From contig NC_092573.1 in the NCBI RefSeq assembly GCF_037975245.1, positions 10,080,001 to 10,144,000 of the forward strand: 64,000 bases of DNA, in the 5' to 3' direction. The translations under genes and the position numbers were made by a program. A model generated the notes under the pieces. The model was not told the DNA's origin. It did not search any database and saw nothing but the letters and a program-made list of their open reading frames with translations. Source of the DNA: Apostichopus japonicus. Lineage: Eukaryota > Echinodermata > Holothuroidea > Aspidochirotida > Stichopodidae. Shown in pieces: positions 11,153-23,565 of the stretch; position 1 is the first letter of the stretch; every line of letters begins with the position of its first letter.

Positions 11153-12909
11153 GTAAGATGAGCATAAAAGCTGATCAGGAATGTTATGTTCAGTATCGAG
11201 CTAAAGAGACTGAGCGAGTGAAAGAATATCGTCAAACCATGTCTCAGGAAGCGAGGATATGATACATGATACACATGCAGTTACCCACTTCTGTAAACTG
11301 GCCTGCACACATCTGAAGGTGGAGAGGAAAGTGGAGTTTAACAGACTGATCCAGTTCACTGATGGGTGTGGCGCATTATACAAATCTCGCACAGGATTTG
11401 CTGACATCTCATTTGGAAACATAGATTTTGGCGTGCAAGTAGAGCGGCATTTCTTTGGCTCATGCTATGGAAAAAATCCATGTGATGGAGAGGATGGGGG
11501 TGGTTAAAAATGCAGTCACAAGGTCAGTGAAGTCTGATGTCAACATCACCATTGATGGACCCCGGGAGTTCTATGACTTCTGCTCCAAAAATCTTTCAAA
11601 GGCACCAGTGAAACCAGATGGATCGTGCAACCACTCTCGTCGTACTTTTTACTTAGTGAAGGAAGGTGATATACAGAGGGAAAGGCCAACCAGAACAAAT
11701 GTTGACACTGTGGCTGGAACGCGAAAGTTGCATGCTGTAGCTGGGATCTCTCCATACTAATTGCACAAAAGGCGTCTTTCATGCTTCTGTTCACCCTGTC
11801 AGGATCTGAACTCAGTAGCACCGTGCATCAATCTGGAGTTTTTGAAGTCTTGGAGTGAATGCAAGATGTCTGCTAAAGGGATTTCATTTGAAGCAACTAC
11901 TAGCAGTGATATGGAAGCTGCAGATGTAGGTCACGCTGAGATGGATGAGATACCGGTCTGTACACTTGAGAGTGCAACTGATAATGCAACTGGAGCAACT
12001 GTGGGTAAATCATCATCTGAAAGATCTGAGACAGGGGACTTATCTGAAGTGGGTAATGTAGGTGGCATACTAACTTCCAACAAAGTGGGTCAGTCCCTTT
12101 TTACTTAAATTTTAAGTGCTAAGCAACATGACATTGAAAGAGATTTCTTTCTATTTGCAGAATCAAAAACAAAATGCATCAACAGAAGTGTTATGTTTGA
12201 TGTTGCATATTCCAATGTTTCTTTTCATGGGAAATGATATGTCACTCAACTTTATTAAGGGCCTTGATTTCATTAATTAAATTGAAACTCCTTATCAGTG
12301 AACTCTAATCAAACGTGAGGGTGGGGTGAGTCGTGGACATTAAGTTCACTTCTTTGTGAAAAATGCTGGAATAGTTGTTATGGATTGCCCATACCATTTG
12401 GTTGGTCATTGCAGTCATCAAGATTGAAGACAGCCAGTGAATATTTCCTATTTAATTTTTTTTTGCTCTTTTCATAAATTACAGATTATGATGAATCTGA
12501 AGTTGTCCAGACACAGTTGGATGTGTTGAATGAAAAGGTCTTAAAAGATCTCTTCTGTGATGTCTGCCTACCAGAGAACAAGCATGAGGCATTACTAAAA
12601 CCACAGCAAAGAGGGATTGAAATTCGCCTTGAAGAGTATTATGCTGTCTTCTATGACAACGAATTCTATATTGGACGATTGCTTGAGAAAGATGGGGAGG
12701 AATATCTGTTTAAGTTTCTCCATAGAGTTCGCAGTGCATCTAAGATGTATGATTGGCCTATAAGGTCAGATTCTGAGAAGGTTTTAGGCAAATTCGTTAT
12801 CGATGGACCCCTTACATTGGTGGGCAGTGGACCATTTTCTGTGCAAGAAATTGAAAATGTGGAGAAAGCATATGCTGAAATGAAAGCAATAACACAAGCT
12901 GAGCTGTAA
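11153..12909 (+). pseudogene. Transposase-like gene, frameshifted, with one surviving intron
   Basis: Pieces of one protein fall in order across frames. At 11259-11507 come HDTHAVTHF, then LIQFTDGCGALYKSRTGF, then HFFGSCYGKNPCDG. The frame then shifts by one near 11490 and continues VKNAVTRSVKSDVNITIDGP...YDFCSKNL to AGTRKLHAVAG. A TAA at 11758-11760 interrupts it, and the same frame resumes with RRLSCFCSPC and an acidic tail. A phase-compatible intron runs from GTAATG at 12053 to CAG at 12484. The last exon is intact to the TAA at 12909, with YYAVFYDNEFYIGRLLEKDG and a terminal EIENVEKAYAEM. From memory, this set of motifs (D-H-HAV, DGC..YKSR, GK.PCDG, SCFC..C) marks a family repeated many times in cnidarian, echinoderm and fish genomes and usually left uncharacterised. 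The Asp in TDGC could be a DDE catalytic residue (inference). The first part of the family is missing or unrecognisable. Confidence 0.72.
12053..12484 (+). other. Intron within the transposase-like gene
   Basis: Donor GTAATG follows GAA GTG G and the acceptor is ttacag. Joining the split codon gives GAT and keeps the downstream frame open into DYDESEVVQ. A second donor, GTGGGT at 12085, is out of phase with the downstream exon. An intron suggests the element is transcribed by the host machinery. Confidence 0.55.
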
Positions 12910-14513
12910 AGTGGTAAAGCATAGTCTTTGTCCATTCCCATGCCAATCACATAATTCATATTTTGTATATATTTCAAAGTTTTAACAAGTACACTCTGAC
13001 TTTCCACCTAGCTAATTGTACTGTGTACAGTTTCAGTTGACAGCATCTATTCTGCAGGAATCTTAGATGTTTTAGGTTCTTGCTTGATTGCTTGTCTTCA
13101 ATATACTGCATGCTTGACTATATGGGAAAGAGCAAAAAAGAAACAGTCAGATATGCTTGTGATAGTGTGTGCTTCCTTTTTAGCATTTTTTCTGAAAACA
13201 TCTTCAAATTTATGTTTATTCCATTCCATGACATGTGTTGCTATCCCACTTCATCTTATACATTTTCAGAAAGTTTGAAAAGTGAACATTTAATCATTAG
13301 CCAGTTTGATAAAAAAGTAAAAACAATTTATGGTTTTTCCTCTGTCCATGTTTCAAACATGATACTAGTGTACATATTGGTACATTTTAGTGTTGCATTG
13401 GTGCTAATATTGTTGGTATATAATACCCTCAAGTAATTTGATATCTTTCCAATGGTATGCAAGTTTACAATTATGAATTCAACTATTTACTCTTTTAAAA
13501 TTTCTGACATACTGTATTCAAGTCTACAGCTTAACAATCCTTCCATTATATGAAATTTTAGGATTTTCACTATTCATATGCAATTTTGAAATTATTGAAT
13601 TTTATAAATATTCAATTGTTAACTATTCAATTTTCAGTTCAACAATGCATTCAATGACCTACACTAGAGGTGTCAGTATTAGTAGTATCTTTTTAACTTT
13701 GCTAGATATATAACATGCAAGCCTACAACTATTCATTCAACTATTTAATTTTTCTTTAATTAAAGTCTGACATTTACAATCTTAAACAGACCACTCTGGA
13801 TAAGTTGTTGTTTCCCACAGGATATGATATATCATCACAATTTCATGATAATTCCAAAGTACAGCAGCAAAGAAACAGCTACAAATGAGTGCCCAGATGT
13901 ACATTCAATTGAAAATAATAATTTGTAATCCATAGAATTTCTGATGACAAATTAATGTGGAGATTGAAAAATATTCTGTCCTTGTTACGTACGTAAGACC
14001 CTGAACATGGTAACCATACATCCTACCTTTATGCAAGTCCATATCATTTTCTGCACTATAGCTTCTAGCAGTGGTTTTCATTAAGATGTGAGATATATTG
14101 TAACAAATACTCAGGGAAAAAAGGTACTAGTGGCACTAAAATTTGTTCTGTGCATAGGGAATGTTGAAATGCCCTCTCGTTGTATTATCAAAGATTCATA
14201 TTTTTTCCAGTTTTTCACCCTTGGATCCATTTTGTCTTTGTTAATTGTTATAATTACAAAGTTTGCAATAAACAAAAACTGTTAAAACTCATGTACAATT
14301 GTTTTTTGTGGCCTGTTTATGCTCAGATATCTGTCCTTGTTACGTACGTAATGCACGCCATATATTATACTTTGCTTGGCTGTCATTGCCAACCTTATCC
14401 AAAACTTATCTCATTGAGGGTATATACAGTTGCTATAGACTCTAGGTCATTACTCAAACCAAGTTTCATGCTTTCCCTATGACTTTTAATTTTCACCCAC
14501 TATGTCACAAATT

Positions 14514-14544
14514 AGTACCCCATTAGTGTGGAATGGCCCATATA
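14514..14544 (-). repeat. Right terminal inverted repeat of the 5.8-kb transposon
   Basis: 31 bases, AGTACCCCATTAGTGTGGAA then TGGCCCATATA, matching the left TIR inverted without a mismatch. Confidence 0.95.
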
Positions 14545-16364
14545 ATAGTTTAGATTAAAGAGAAACAGTCAAATATCATTCAATTAATCTCTCGATATTT
14601 AGCCCAAATTGCCCAAGAATATTCAAGCATCAATGTACTTGGTGTAAATCCAATTAGTTAGACTGCATTTATATTGAAATAAATTTTTCACATTTGTTAA
14701 AATACATTTCAGAGTAAAGAATAGAAGATTGTAAGGATTTTGGTTGTGTACAGTAAACTTCCTTTGTAACACCCAAGAGCAATTATTAATGTGAACTTCT
14801 TTTTCTAGAAAGGTTAAAATTGGGTTTTGATTGAGAGAGAGATGTATTATAAAGCTCACATGAAAGGCTTCTGATTTTCATGGTGATGGGAGGCAGTGAC
14901 AACTTCATGACATATTTGGCATCAACATTTTTATAATGAAAAAGGAACAAGGTCCCCCCCTCCCCCCCCCCAAGAAAAGAAAGCCAAAAACACAGTACAG
15001 TATAGTACTATAGAGGCCCCATGCATGGATTTCTCAGATTAAATTTGGTACATCAAAGTTTTCTCTGCAAACCATCTAGATCATTTTTACCTTGCCTTTA
15101 CAAGAAAAAAAATGAAATTGTAACTTAAAACATTAAATTCTGTTTGAACAGTATTTGATAACTGAAATTCTTGATGTATTGTGCAGATCCTTGTCGCCAC
15201 TCAAGCTGAAGCTAGAGGCCGGGCAGCGTTTAAATTTGAAGCCTGTGCTAACATAGAATTATCTCTCTTCAGGAATTTAAGCTATATAACATATATGTTT
15301 ATATCACCACTGTCATATGTTGAGATAAAGTAAAAGATGTGAGAGCATTAAAGGTAGATATTGATAACTAAGCAAATGTCATACAATTTAGTTGTAAAGG
15401 TGGTCATACAGTTATGCCCCAAATTATACTAGAACATTGGATAATGGTCACCCTCAACCATCAACAAGCATTTCTTGCTTCCACCATAAAAGCAGTTTAT
15501 ATCCACATGCACTGAGATATATAATGAGCTATTTTGACACTTTCCTACATTGATCTGATAACCTCTTTACAACATTAAATTTGATTTCTGATTAGACACA
15601 CATTGTCCAAAGCAGCAATGACATGATATTATATTGCTCAGGTTTTAGACTGAAATATCATCATTTGTATTCAAGACAAACTTCTGCGAAATGCTTGTAA
15701 CAATTATCCCTTATGTAATGGTTGTGAAGCGTGTGCTGTGTGAAAGTATATATATCTTAATAGTGGTTGTCATGGTACCTGAGTGGTAAAGTACCACAAT
15801 CTACAGGAATTTAAGACTTGTTTAAGTGAGAGGGTTTGAGAGGGCCAAAGAGGTCCTGAGAATTAGATGCTAGCAGCTCCTTCTTCAGTATTAAAGCAAC
15901 TTAGATTCTGCTAGGATTGAAACATCAATCTCCCTTACTTATAACTTACATTTACCTACACAGGTATTTTGGCTGAAGAAAAGCACAATTGTTGACAGTT
16001 TTTTCTCTATTGAAATTAGATAAATCAGAAAGTATGATGCCAACTTTGTAGATATATATACACTACTAAATGAAGGCCAATTTCTTCTGTGAAAAGAAAT
16101 TTTATGGCAGTGCATAGTACATACCCAATCCCATTTTGTTTCTATGGATTGGATGTTGGAAACATTCTTTAGGGTAGGAGAAGGGGGAGGGAGGGAGTTC
16201 TAGGAGATATGACCTGAAAATTAGTTTAAACTGGTTGCATTGTAATAGCACATTACCAATCAGTAAACTAAAGCTAAATGAGAAAAGTATACTGGTTAGA
16301 ATGGTAAGGATGGTACAGTATGTTGCTTCAAACTATCCTAATAAGTAAGGTTTGGAGGTTATAT

Positions 16365-16700
16365 TCACTAAAGCTCCTCTCTTACCTGGCTCCTATACAT
16401 ACACACTCCAATCTTCCTAGCCTACAACAGTTTCCTCCTACTAGAGGCTCTTCTTTTTGCCTTCGGATGACAGAGATGGATCCTTGGATTCTAGAGTGCA
16501 TATGTATAGAGGAGACAGGTTTATATTGTCATTCAATCTAAATATCCAAACCAGTAAGATTTACTTGTTCCTGGCCTAACTGTCTTCGTACAACCTTAGC
16601 ACTCTCATTTTACCGTGCCTAGAATGAACTGGTAAACTTTTAACACTGTGCACCCGCTATGAGAGGCCCCTCCGGTCAATCCCCTTCCTTCCCTTTTTTA
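16365..16700 (-). repeat. Unnamed dispersed repeat, two adjoining minus-oriented copies
   Basis: Words of the family seen here are 'cactccaatcttcctagcctacaac', 'atatccaaaccagtaag' and 'gaactggtaaacttttaacactgtg', matching inverted copies at 20452, 22470 and 30771. No TIR, tRNA-like head or coding sequence could be defined. Confidence 0.55.
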
Positions 16701-17689
16701 CCTACCAAAAATGCCTACATGGTTTTTTTTTGGTATGGATTAATTTTGAACTTGATTCGTAAATATCCAAAGCAGTAAATCTTGAGGTAAGTTACAATAT
16801 CTAACTACGTACCAAGTAAAAGTCATCATAACTATAGCTTCATAATTTATGCTTATTGCCTTTCAAGCAAGTTAACTTTTTATGGTATTTATATATATTA
16901 TAAATTTATATGATGTGAACAGCCTAAAACCAAATGATGTATATCTTTAGACATTCATTTGTCAGAAAAGCTCAATCATTTAAATGACTTAAATAATCCA
17001 TCAATTGTGTTACTAAAGACAAATTTTAGACAATAAATTATAAATAGGTGAATGAACTCCAACGTGTTTCTTGATTCATTCTTTATATGTCAGTTTCTGT
17101 TTCAATGTCGCTCGGTATCCCATTGGATCAACATGGAAACTCACATGTAATTACATTTATGTATTTCCTTCCATAACATTCATATATAGAGAACATAAAA
17201 CTAAACCAGGAAGAAAACTACAAGGTTATGTGCAATAAAAAATATCTACATGGCTTAATTGGTATTTATATTGGATATATACATTCTCTGAAAGCAGCAA
17301 AACAAAAAATGTATATGGTAGTTTAAGTGAAAAAAGAGAAATGAAAAACGTTGTTGTTGCGTTATAGACGAGACTACAGTAAGATAAGGATGTGGTAAAA
17401 CCAATGATATATGATGTAAAGGAATATAAAATGCTTGCCTGCTTGAATTCTACAGAGATATTTTTTATTTGAATAATTTTTATTTCTGTGACCTTAAGTT
17501 TACCTAACATTCCAAATGGAAAAACAAACTGTTTACAACAAGATGATCATGCCCCTTCAGGTCAAAGGTTATTTTTGTATACATTGTGTCATGTGTGCAA
17601 AGTTGTTTGAAAACAATAAAAAGAAAATGCTTCTCCTTCAACTAAGGTTGCAGAGAATTGGTAAGTAGTGGATCCATTTTGCATCTTAG

Positions 17690-17815
17690 CTTACCTGTCT
17701 CTCCACAACCTCAACACTCTTGTCAACCATATCTAGAGTGAACTGTAAAACTTTTAACACTGTACACCCTCAGTGACGTTTCACCACCCGGTTCTTCTCA
17801 TTCTACCAGCTAGAA
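17690..17815 (-). repeat. Unnamed dispersed repeat, copy
   Basis: Contains 'gcttacctgtctctccacaacctc' and 'agagtgaactgtaaaacttttaacactgta', as in the copies at 16545 and 21700. Confidence 0.55.
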
Positions 17816-17950
17816 GAATTCTAGAAGTGTGTTTTCATACAGGATGTTTAATCTGGTCATATCGCTACAATCTGTAACAATACATGTGTCCATCAAAATA
17901 CTGAAACAGTATCCCTCAATCACAATACAAACACTACTGTACTCTACATC

Positions 17951-18320
17951 TTAAAGGCATTAAAGACTCGCCCCAAACTGCGTGCCGCGCTCTGAAAAAG
18001 TTAACTTTCCATTGCTTGCAAGTGAAGTTTTCTTCTTTTCGCTACAAAATGCAGACAGTAATGAAACGTGATACCTTGTTATCTTTGATCTAGACTTGAG
18101 ATGTCCATTGCTGCTATGTACACTGTGTTGTGGGTATTGACTGTAGCTGTATGTACTGACTGTACAATAGTGTCTAATTACCGATGGTACAGTAGCAAGC
18201 TGTGTGTGTATTTTCTGGAATCGATGGTGGAGTTTAACACTTCTGTTACACCTCATTCGACACTAGGTCAGATTACCGGCATGAGACATTTCTTTGTGCG
18301 CGAGTCTTCACACCCTTTAA
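17951..18320 (+). mobile_element. MITE family copy 2
   Basis: Same orientation and interior as the copy at 5399. It starts AAAGGCATTAAAGACTCGCC and ends GCGCGAGTCTTCACACCCTT, with TTAA at both borders. Substitutions are spread through the copy, so these are independent insertions rather than a recent duplication. Confidence 0.9.
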
Positions 18321-19173
18321 ATTTATATTTGATATTTTCCCATACAATTATATATGCCCATTTTTGTATCGCATGTAGCTACGCAATACCGTTGAACATC
18401 CCTGCTTGATATGTCATCTAGCTGAAATTTTTGTTTAATTATATTTGGGGATAAATGTCATATGTCTTTGAAATTTGACTATTATTTTGATGTGTCAGAA
18501 AATATATATACTGTAACAAGGTTGATTATAGGATGGGGAAGAATATGGACAAGGATCGAGTCAGCTTCCAAAAATGTATTTCGTGCGGATCCCTCAAAAT
18601 TGCGATAAAAACATTTCAGATGTCAGATCCTTTTTAATATCATAAAGCTATAAGTCTGCCTAGTAGTCAGAGTAATGAGGTCTGTTCCAATAGTATATAG
18701 AATGTAGTTATCGTGATGTTTCTTTGAAATTGGTCAATGTGATCTAGAAATTAGGTCATAGAAAATAATCAAGATATTAGATATATATATAGAATTTCAT
18801 TTAAAAAATGTCAAATTTTTATATTACAGTCATCGTTTTATAGAAGGTTCGTTACCCTTTCTGGAGAACATTCAAATCCATTATTAAAAGCCTTTTTTAT
18901 ATCTTTCTTAGAATTAAAAAGCCACATCTCCATAATGAGATGGTTCTTGAGACAGAATCTCGACTACAGCTGTGTGAGACTAGCTGTGTTATAAATAAAT
19001 TGTATTGACGTACTTGGCTCGAAGCTAGCATATATACCGTAATAATAATAATCTGGAGTAACGGATACAGCCCAGTTTATTTTGCTCATAAATAGACAAA
19101 GATATTGGAGCTTTATTAATAAAGTGTTTGTTAATTTTTTGTGCTTGCAATATTGACATATCTTCAAGATATT

Positions 19174-19204
19174 TAGTTATATATATATATATATATATAT
19201 ATAC
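19174..19204. repeat. (AT)n microsatellite
   Basis: About 28 bases of alternating AT. Confidence 0.95.
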
Positions 19205-19229
19205 CATAGCAAAAAGAAAAGCTGCAGCA

Positions 19230-19890
19230 GTGAGGCTGAACCCTATCAAACAAAATAAAGATTATCCCTATATAGACCAGCAGCCTTGATCTACTATGTA
19301 AGACCAACAGAACAGGTGTTTTGAAACTGCAGAGCACGAAAGATTTAAGTCTTATACAGGTACAGCCTGGCTGCAATGATGCTGCAGCCCCCTCATGAAG
19401 CATCCTACTTTTGACACAGTGCGTTTAATACTTAATTTATTGATTTATATTCTAACTATCTCGATCCACACAAAAACAGCAGCATTGATCTACTATGTAA
19501 GACCAGCAGTACCTTTCATTTTGAAACTGCAGAGCATGAATGATTTAAGTCTTCGCAGCCTTGCTGCAATGATGATGCAGCCCCCTAATGAAGCATCCTA
19601 CTGTTGACACAGTGCGTTTAATACTTAATTTGTTGATTTATATTCTACCTTTGTTGATGCACACAAAAACAGCAATCTTGATCTACTATGTAAGATCAGC
19701 AGTACCGTTTGTTGTAAAACTGCAGAACACAAAAGATGTAAGTCTTATACAGCCTGGCTGCAATGATGCTGCAGCCCCCCTAATGAAGCATCCTACTGTT
19801 GACACAGTGCGTTTAATATTTAATTTGTTGATGTATATTCTACCTATCTTCATGCAAACAAAAACAGCAATATTGATCTACTAAATGTAA
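19230..19890. repeat. Tandem array, ~190-200-bp unit, about 3.3 copies
   Basis: Each unit contains 'ttgatctactatgtaag' (near 19286, 19494, 19678, 19872), then 'aaactgcagag/aacac', then 'gctgcaatgatgctgcagcc', then 'gacacagtgcgtttaata'. The spacing is about 202, 189 and 191. The 'aaactg..gagcac..aag' and 'ctggctgca..tgctgcagcccc' core is shared with the array at 23566. Confidence 0.9.
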
Positions 19891-20449
19891 GAGTTTTGTT
19901 GTCATAACACTTATTATATATGCATACTATACTTTTGATAAGCCACAATTAAGTGAAATATCCTTGCTAGGAACAATAAGATTCTTGTATTTATACTCTA
20001 TGCGGACATAAAACTACATAATAGAACCTTTAGCTGTTGTACCAAACAAGTGTATCTATAAGTATACACATATCAGTGACTTTTTTCAAGTAGACGTTTG
20101 TAAATTGCTTTGTGATAAATTGTAATACCATTATCAATAATAGAGTCCTGTCATCAGTGTAGATCATTAGCTCGACTAACGATGCAGATCGTTAGCTTAA
20201 TTGACTATCCCATATCTAAATTCAAATAGTGATGAGAAAATTTCTTTTAGGTCGACAAAGTCATCAAATGTAATGGAATCATTAGTATTGCATCTCACTG
20301 ATGAATGTCAAGGTGATAATGAAAAATGTCCAGAAGTCTGAATTTTTGATTAATTGCAATCTTAGTTTGAGCAATGTTGAAGATGAAAGAAACCCCAGTT
20401 AGAAAACTTGCTACTTAAGCATTTGGAAATTGTAAATTTGGAAGGGGGT

Positions 20450-20575
20450 CATTGGGATGCAGTGCAAGAATGTTACCAATAGTTGTAAGCTAGGTAGATT
20501 GGAGTGCATATCGAACAGGGACAGGTAAGCATTGTCATTCGTAAATATCCAAACCAGTAATTTTGGGATCTTAAG
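20450..20575 (+). repeat. Unnamed dispersed repeat, copy
   Basis: Shows the family order 'aatgttaccaatagttgtaagc', 'taggtagattggagtgcatat', 'gggacaggtaag' and 'aaatatccaaaccagtaa'. Good reference copy in the plus orientation. Confidence 0.6.
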
Positions 20576-21699
20576 TATGGCTTAAAAAATGTGTACCTTT
20601 CTCAATTAGTAATGTTTATTTTTTTTTCATCAAAAATTGCAAACCAACCACTAATTAATACTAAATATAATTTCTATGGTCTTACTGTTAATTTTGACCC
20701 ATCAGGAGCGATTGCTACCAAATTTTGATATTTTGTGCATGTGTGTGGGAGGAGGGGGAGGGGGAGGAAGATTGGGAATTGGGGGAAGGAGGGAAAGGTT
20801 GGGCATTGGGGGAAAGGAGGGATTTAAGGTCCCTCTGGTGTTTCACTTCTCTATCAATTAAACCCTGTAATTAAAGTTTATCAGCACATAGAAGAAGATG
20901 AAGAAAAAAAAACTGGGTTTATAGGGCTCTATGCATGCATTTCACTGAAAGCTGGATTAACCAATATCAAGTTAACTGTTTTAATAGCATCAGGTGAAAT
21001 ATTGCTTTCAGCTTGATGAAGTACCTGGGATGAAGTTGTACTTTAGGGCTCTATTTAAATGTTAACCTTGCGTGCTGTTTGCATTATTTATTAGCAATTT
21101 TTATTGAGCATATATTTAACATGAGATACTTAATTATTATTATTTGCTGTTTTTGTGAAAGTTTCACACACTATAGCCTGGTTTACCAATCACAACCCAT
21201 GCTCTCGGGTGTAAAACAATGAAACACTTTCAATTGAAGAAGAACCTCTGTGTGTTTGCATTATACCCTGAGCTTGGTATCTAGCACTTGCAATCACCTC
21301 CCCAATGGAAGTTGAGGTATTTTATAAGCTGTTTCATGTCCAGTACTACTAATACTGTACTACCTAATATTGTATCTAGTTAGGTGCGTAGTCAGCAGCA
21401 GAACACACCGAGCTTCAGTCTGTACCCCAGCCCCCTCCCTCTTGATTCTATTATATCGTGAGGTTCAAATCAAGGAGTCTGATCAGCATTTACACTGCAA
21501 ATTGCACACAATCTCCGGGTTCAACTCTGTGCTCATTCTAAAGTGTAAACTGGACTTAAATGGTAGCATGTCTCGATTACCATCTATACAATATTTTCTT
21601 GACATTGTAATTGGCTGTGTGCACAATTGTAACAGTAACTTTGTTGTTTGGAGCTCCGCCTTAAAAAGTTTCCTATTAAATTGTGTTTAGTATTTACTT

Positions 21700-21845
21700 C
21701 ACTCCTCTCTTAACTGTTTCCTCCCAACCTCAGCACTCTTGTTCTACCGTGTCTAGAGTGAACTGGTAACCATTTAACACTGTGCTCCCTCTGTGACCCG
21801 ACCAAGTTGGTCAGTGACCTCCCTTCTCATTCTACCACCCACAGC
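21700..21845 (-). repeat. Unnamed dispersed repeat, copy
   Basis: Contains 'cttcactcctctcttaactgt', 'tctagagtgaactggtaacc' and 'atttaacactgtgctccc'. Confidence 0.55.
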
Positions 21846-22464
21846 GTTTAGAACGTTGGTTTTCGACTTGGATTTTTATCTGCTGGAATCTTTTTTGCTG
21901 GTTTAAATTTGTGAATTAGTCATTTACTACTACACATCACTTCCTATGTTTTTTTTACCATTGCATATTTAATTTCAAAGCACTAGTGAACAAAATGCTT
22001 ATCACCGAGTTTTGTTCAATTTGAGATACTGTCATCATTTCAAATATTTTCCTGTTTCTTTTCATACTGACATGATAACAGCTATATAAATATGCAGTAT
22101 GTTTCGTTCATTTTCTTTATGGACGTGTCACTCCGATTCTTAATTTAACAAGACACGCACACTCATGTTAAGCTTGTCAGATTTATAAACATTTCTCATA
22201 TTAAAACTTGTTTTAGGGCACTCATGGGAGACTGAAAATTCCCCAATAATATTAAAAATTCATTTTCATCAAAATAAGGGATGGATATTTAAAATGAAAT
22301 CCATATGTCAAAACTTGGGTTGTTTTGCTTAACAAAGTAAAAAAATATTCAATAGGGGAAGGGGCTTGGCAGGGGAGAATTTCATATGAGTGTATAGTCT
22401 GAATTGGGGTCAAAGCCTTGATCATCAGAATAGGCTTTATCATCAGAATAGGTAGGAGGAGGTC

Positions 22465-22620
22465 ATGAGCAATTGCCCAGAGGAGGGTCAAGGGGGCACA
22501 ATGCTGAATTGTTACCAGTTATTAGGCTAGGTAGACGGGAAATTGCAATAGTAGAGTTACGACTGGTGAATTTCATAGTTTGTAAAATACCCAAATCAGG
22601 GAGTTTTAAGGTTTCAGGGG
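22465..22620 (+). repeat. Unnamed dispersed repeat, copy
   Basis: Contains 'gggggcacaatgctgaattg', 'ttaccagttattaggctagg' and 'aaaatacccaaatcagggag', in the same order as the copy at 20450. Confidence 0.55.
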
Positions 22621-23565
22621 TTAATTGTAGTTCATACACTCCATCCTTCCATGTAAATCTTACTTGGGGTGACAGATGTCATTAGATTGACATGAATTAA
22701 TTTCATCAAATACTGTCACATCTATTCCTGCTTTATTTTTAGTCCTTTGCATTTTTAATTGTCAACGAATGTGTTTCTTCATATAAATTTCACGAGGTAT
22801 TAAAATTCAGATATATGATCACCATACCATGAATGAATTGAAATGATAGCCTTTTCTGATGGGATTAGTTTGAATACAAAGACTGTAATTTAACTTTTGG
22901 AATAGAGGTAAAATTATTCTAGCTTTATTCTGTTCTTGAATTTACATTCATGAAGGAAAGTCAGCTAGATTTATTTATAATATGAAGGTTGGGGTGAGTG
23001 GATGAAAATGTGTTGGCAGCAACTACAAGTAGTTTTAAGTTTATGGAGAATTTCATGTACACTGGTTTCTATGCAGTTGTTTAGGTTAATTATTATCTGA
23101 GTAATTAGTGAATTTGATTCTGTTCTCAACATTTTGTCGATTAATCATGCATCCATGATTTTAAAGAAATATATTTATATTTTCCCTCCCAACTTCAGCA
23201 CAAAACAGATACAAAAGTTCACAAACAACAGAAAATAACAGCACTGCACACTAAAGATACACTGTACAACTCCAATTGCCTAAAAACTATTCAGTTCCTC
23301 ATCATTTAGATCCCCAATGGTAATAATAGTGGTGTTTCTATAGTGCACGGAAATAAGAACATTGTTCATGTCTCAGTCGACCATGACCACGTTTGGAGCA
23401 TTTTGTGTATTTGTCATGCATGTTTAGTCTACCAATGTTACCAAGGAATGAATGGATTAATAGGGGTAATCAATTTGGTTGTTAACTGCCCATGTCAAAA
23501 CAAAAAGTGTAGCATCTGCAAAATCTTGCTCAGCTGGAATGTATCAATAACAACCAATAGAGGAT

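Larger units (their letters stand above)
8711..14540 (+). mobile_element. 5.8-kb TIR DNA transposon with degraded transposase-like gene
   Basis: The left terminus (8707-8737) and right terminus (14514-14544) are perfect 31-bp inverted repeats. The terminal sequence reads TGGGCCATTCCACACTAATG then GGGTACT. The flanking bases allow a target duplication of TATA, ATAT or TA; the AT-rich site makes the exact border ambiguous. Inside, a plus-strand broken gene (11153-12909) belongs to a transposase-like family. Words of the form TTACGTACGT or TTACGAGCG recur near 9137, 9492, 9748, 13986 and 14340 and could be subterminal binding sites. A 4-bp duplication would suit the Sola superfamily, but this is only a hypothesis. 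The element interrupts the large RasGRF intron and is probably no longer autonomous. Confidence 0.85.

Noticed and set aside
13080-13436. 118-codon hydrophobic open frame inside the transposon
   Set aside because: AT-rich sequence after the stop of the transposase-like gene; the hydrophobic composition follows from the T-rich bases.
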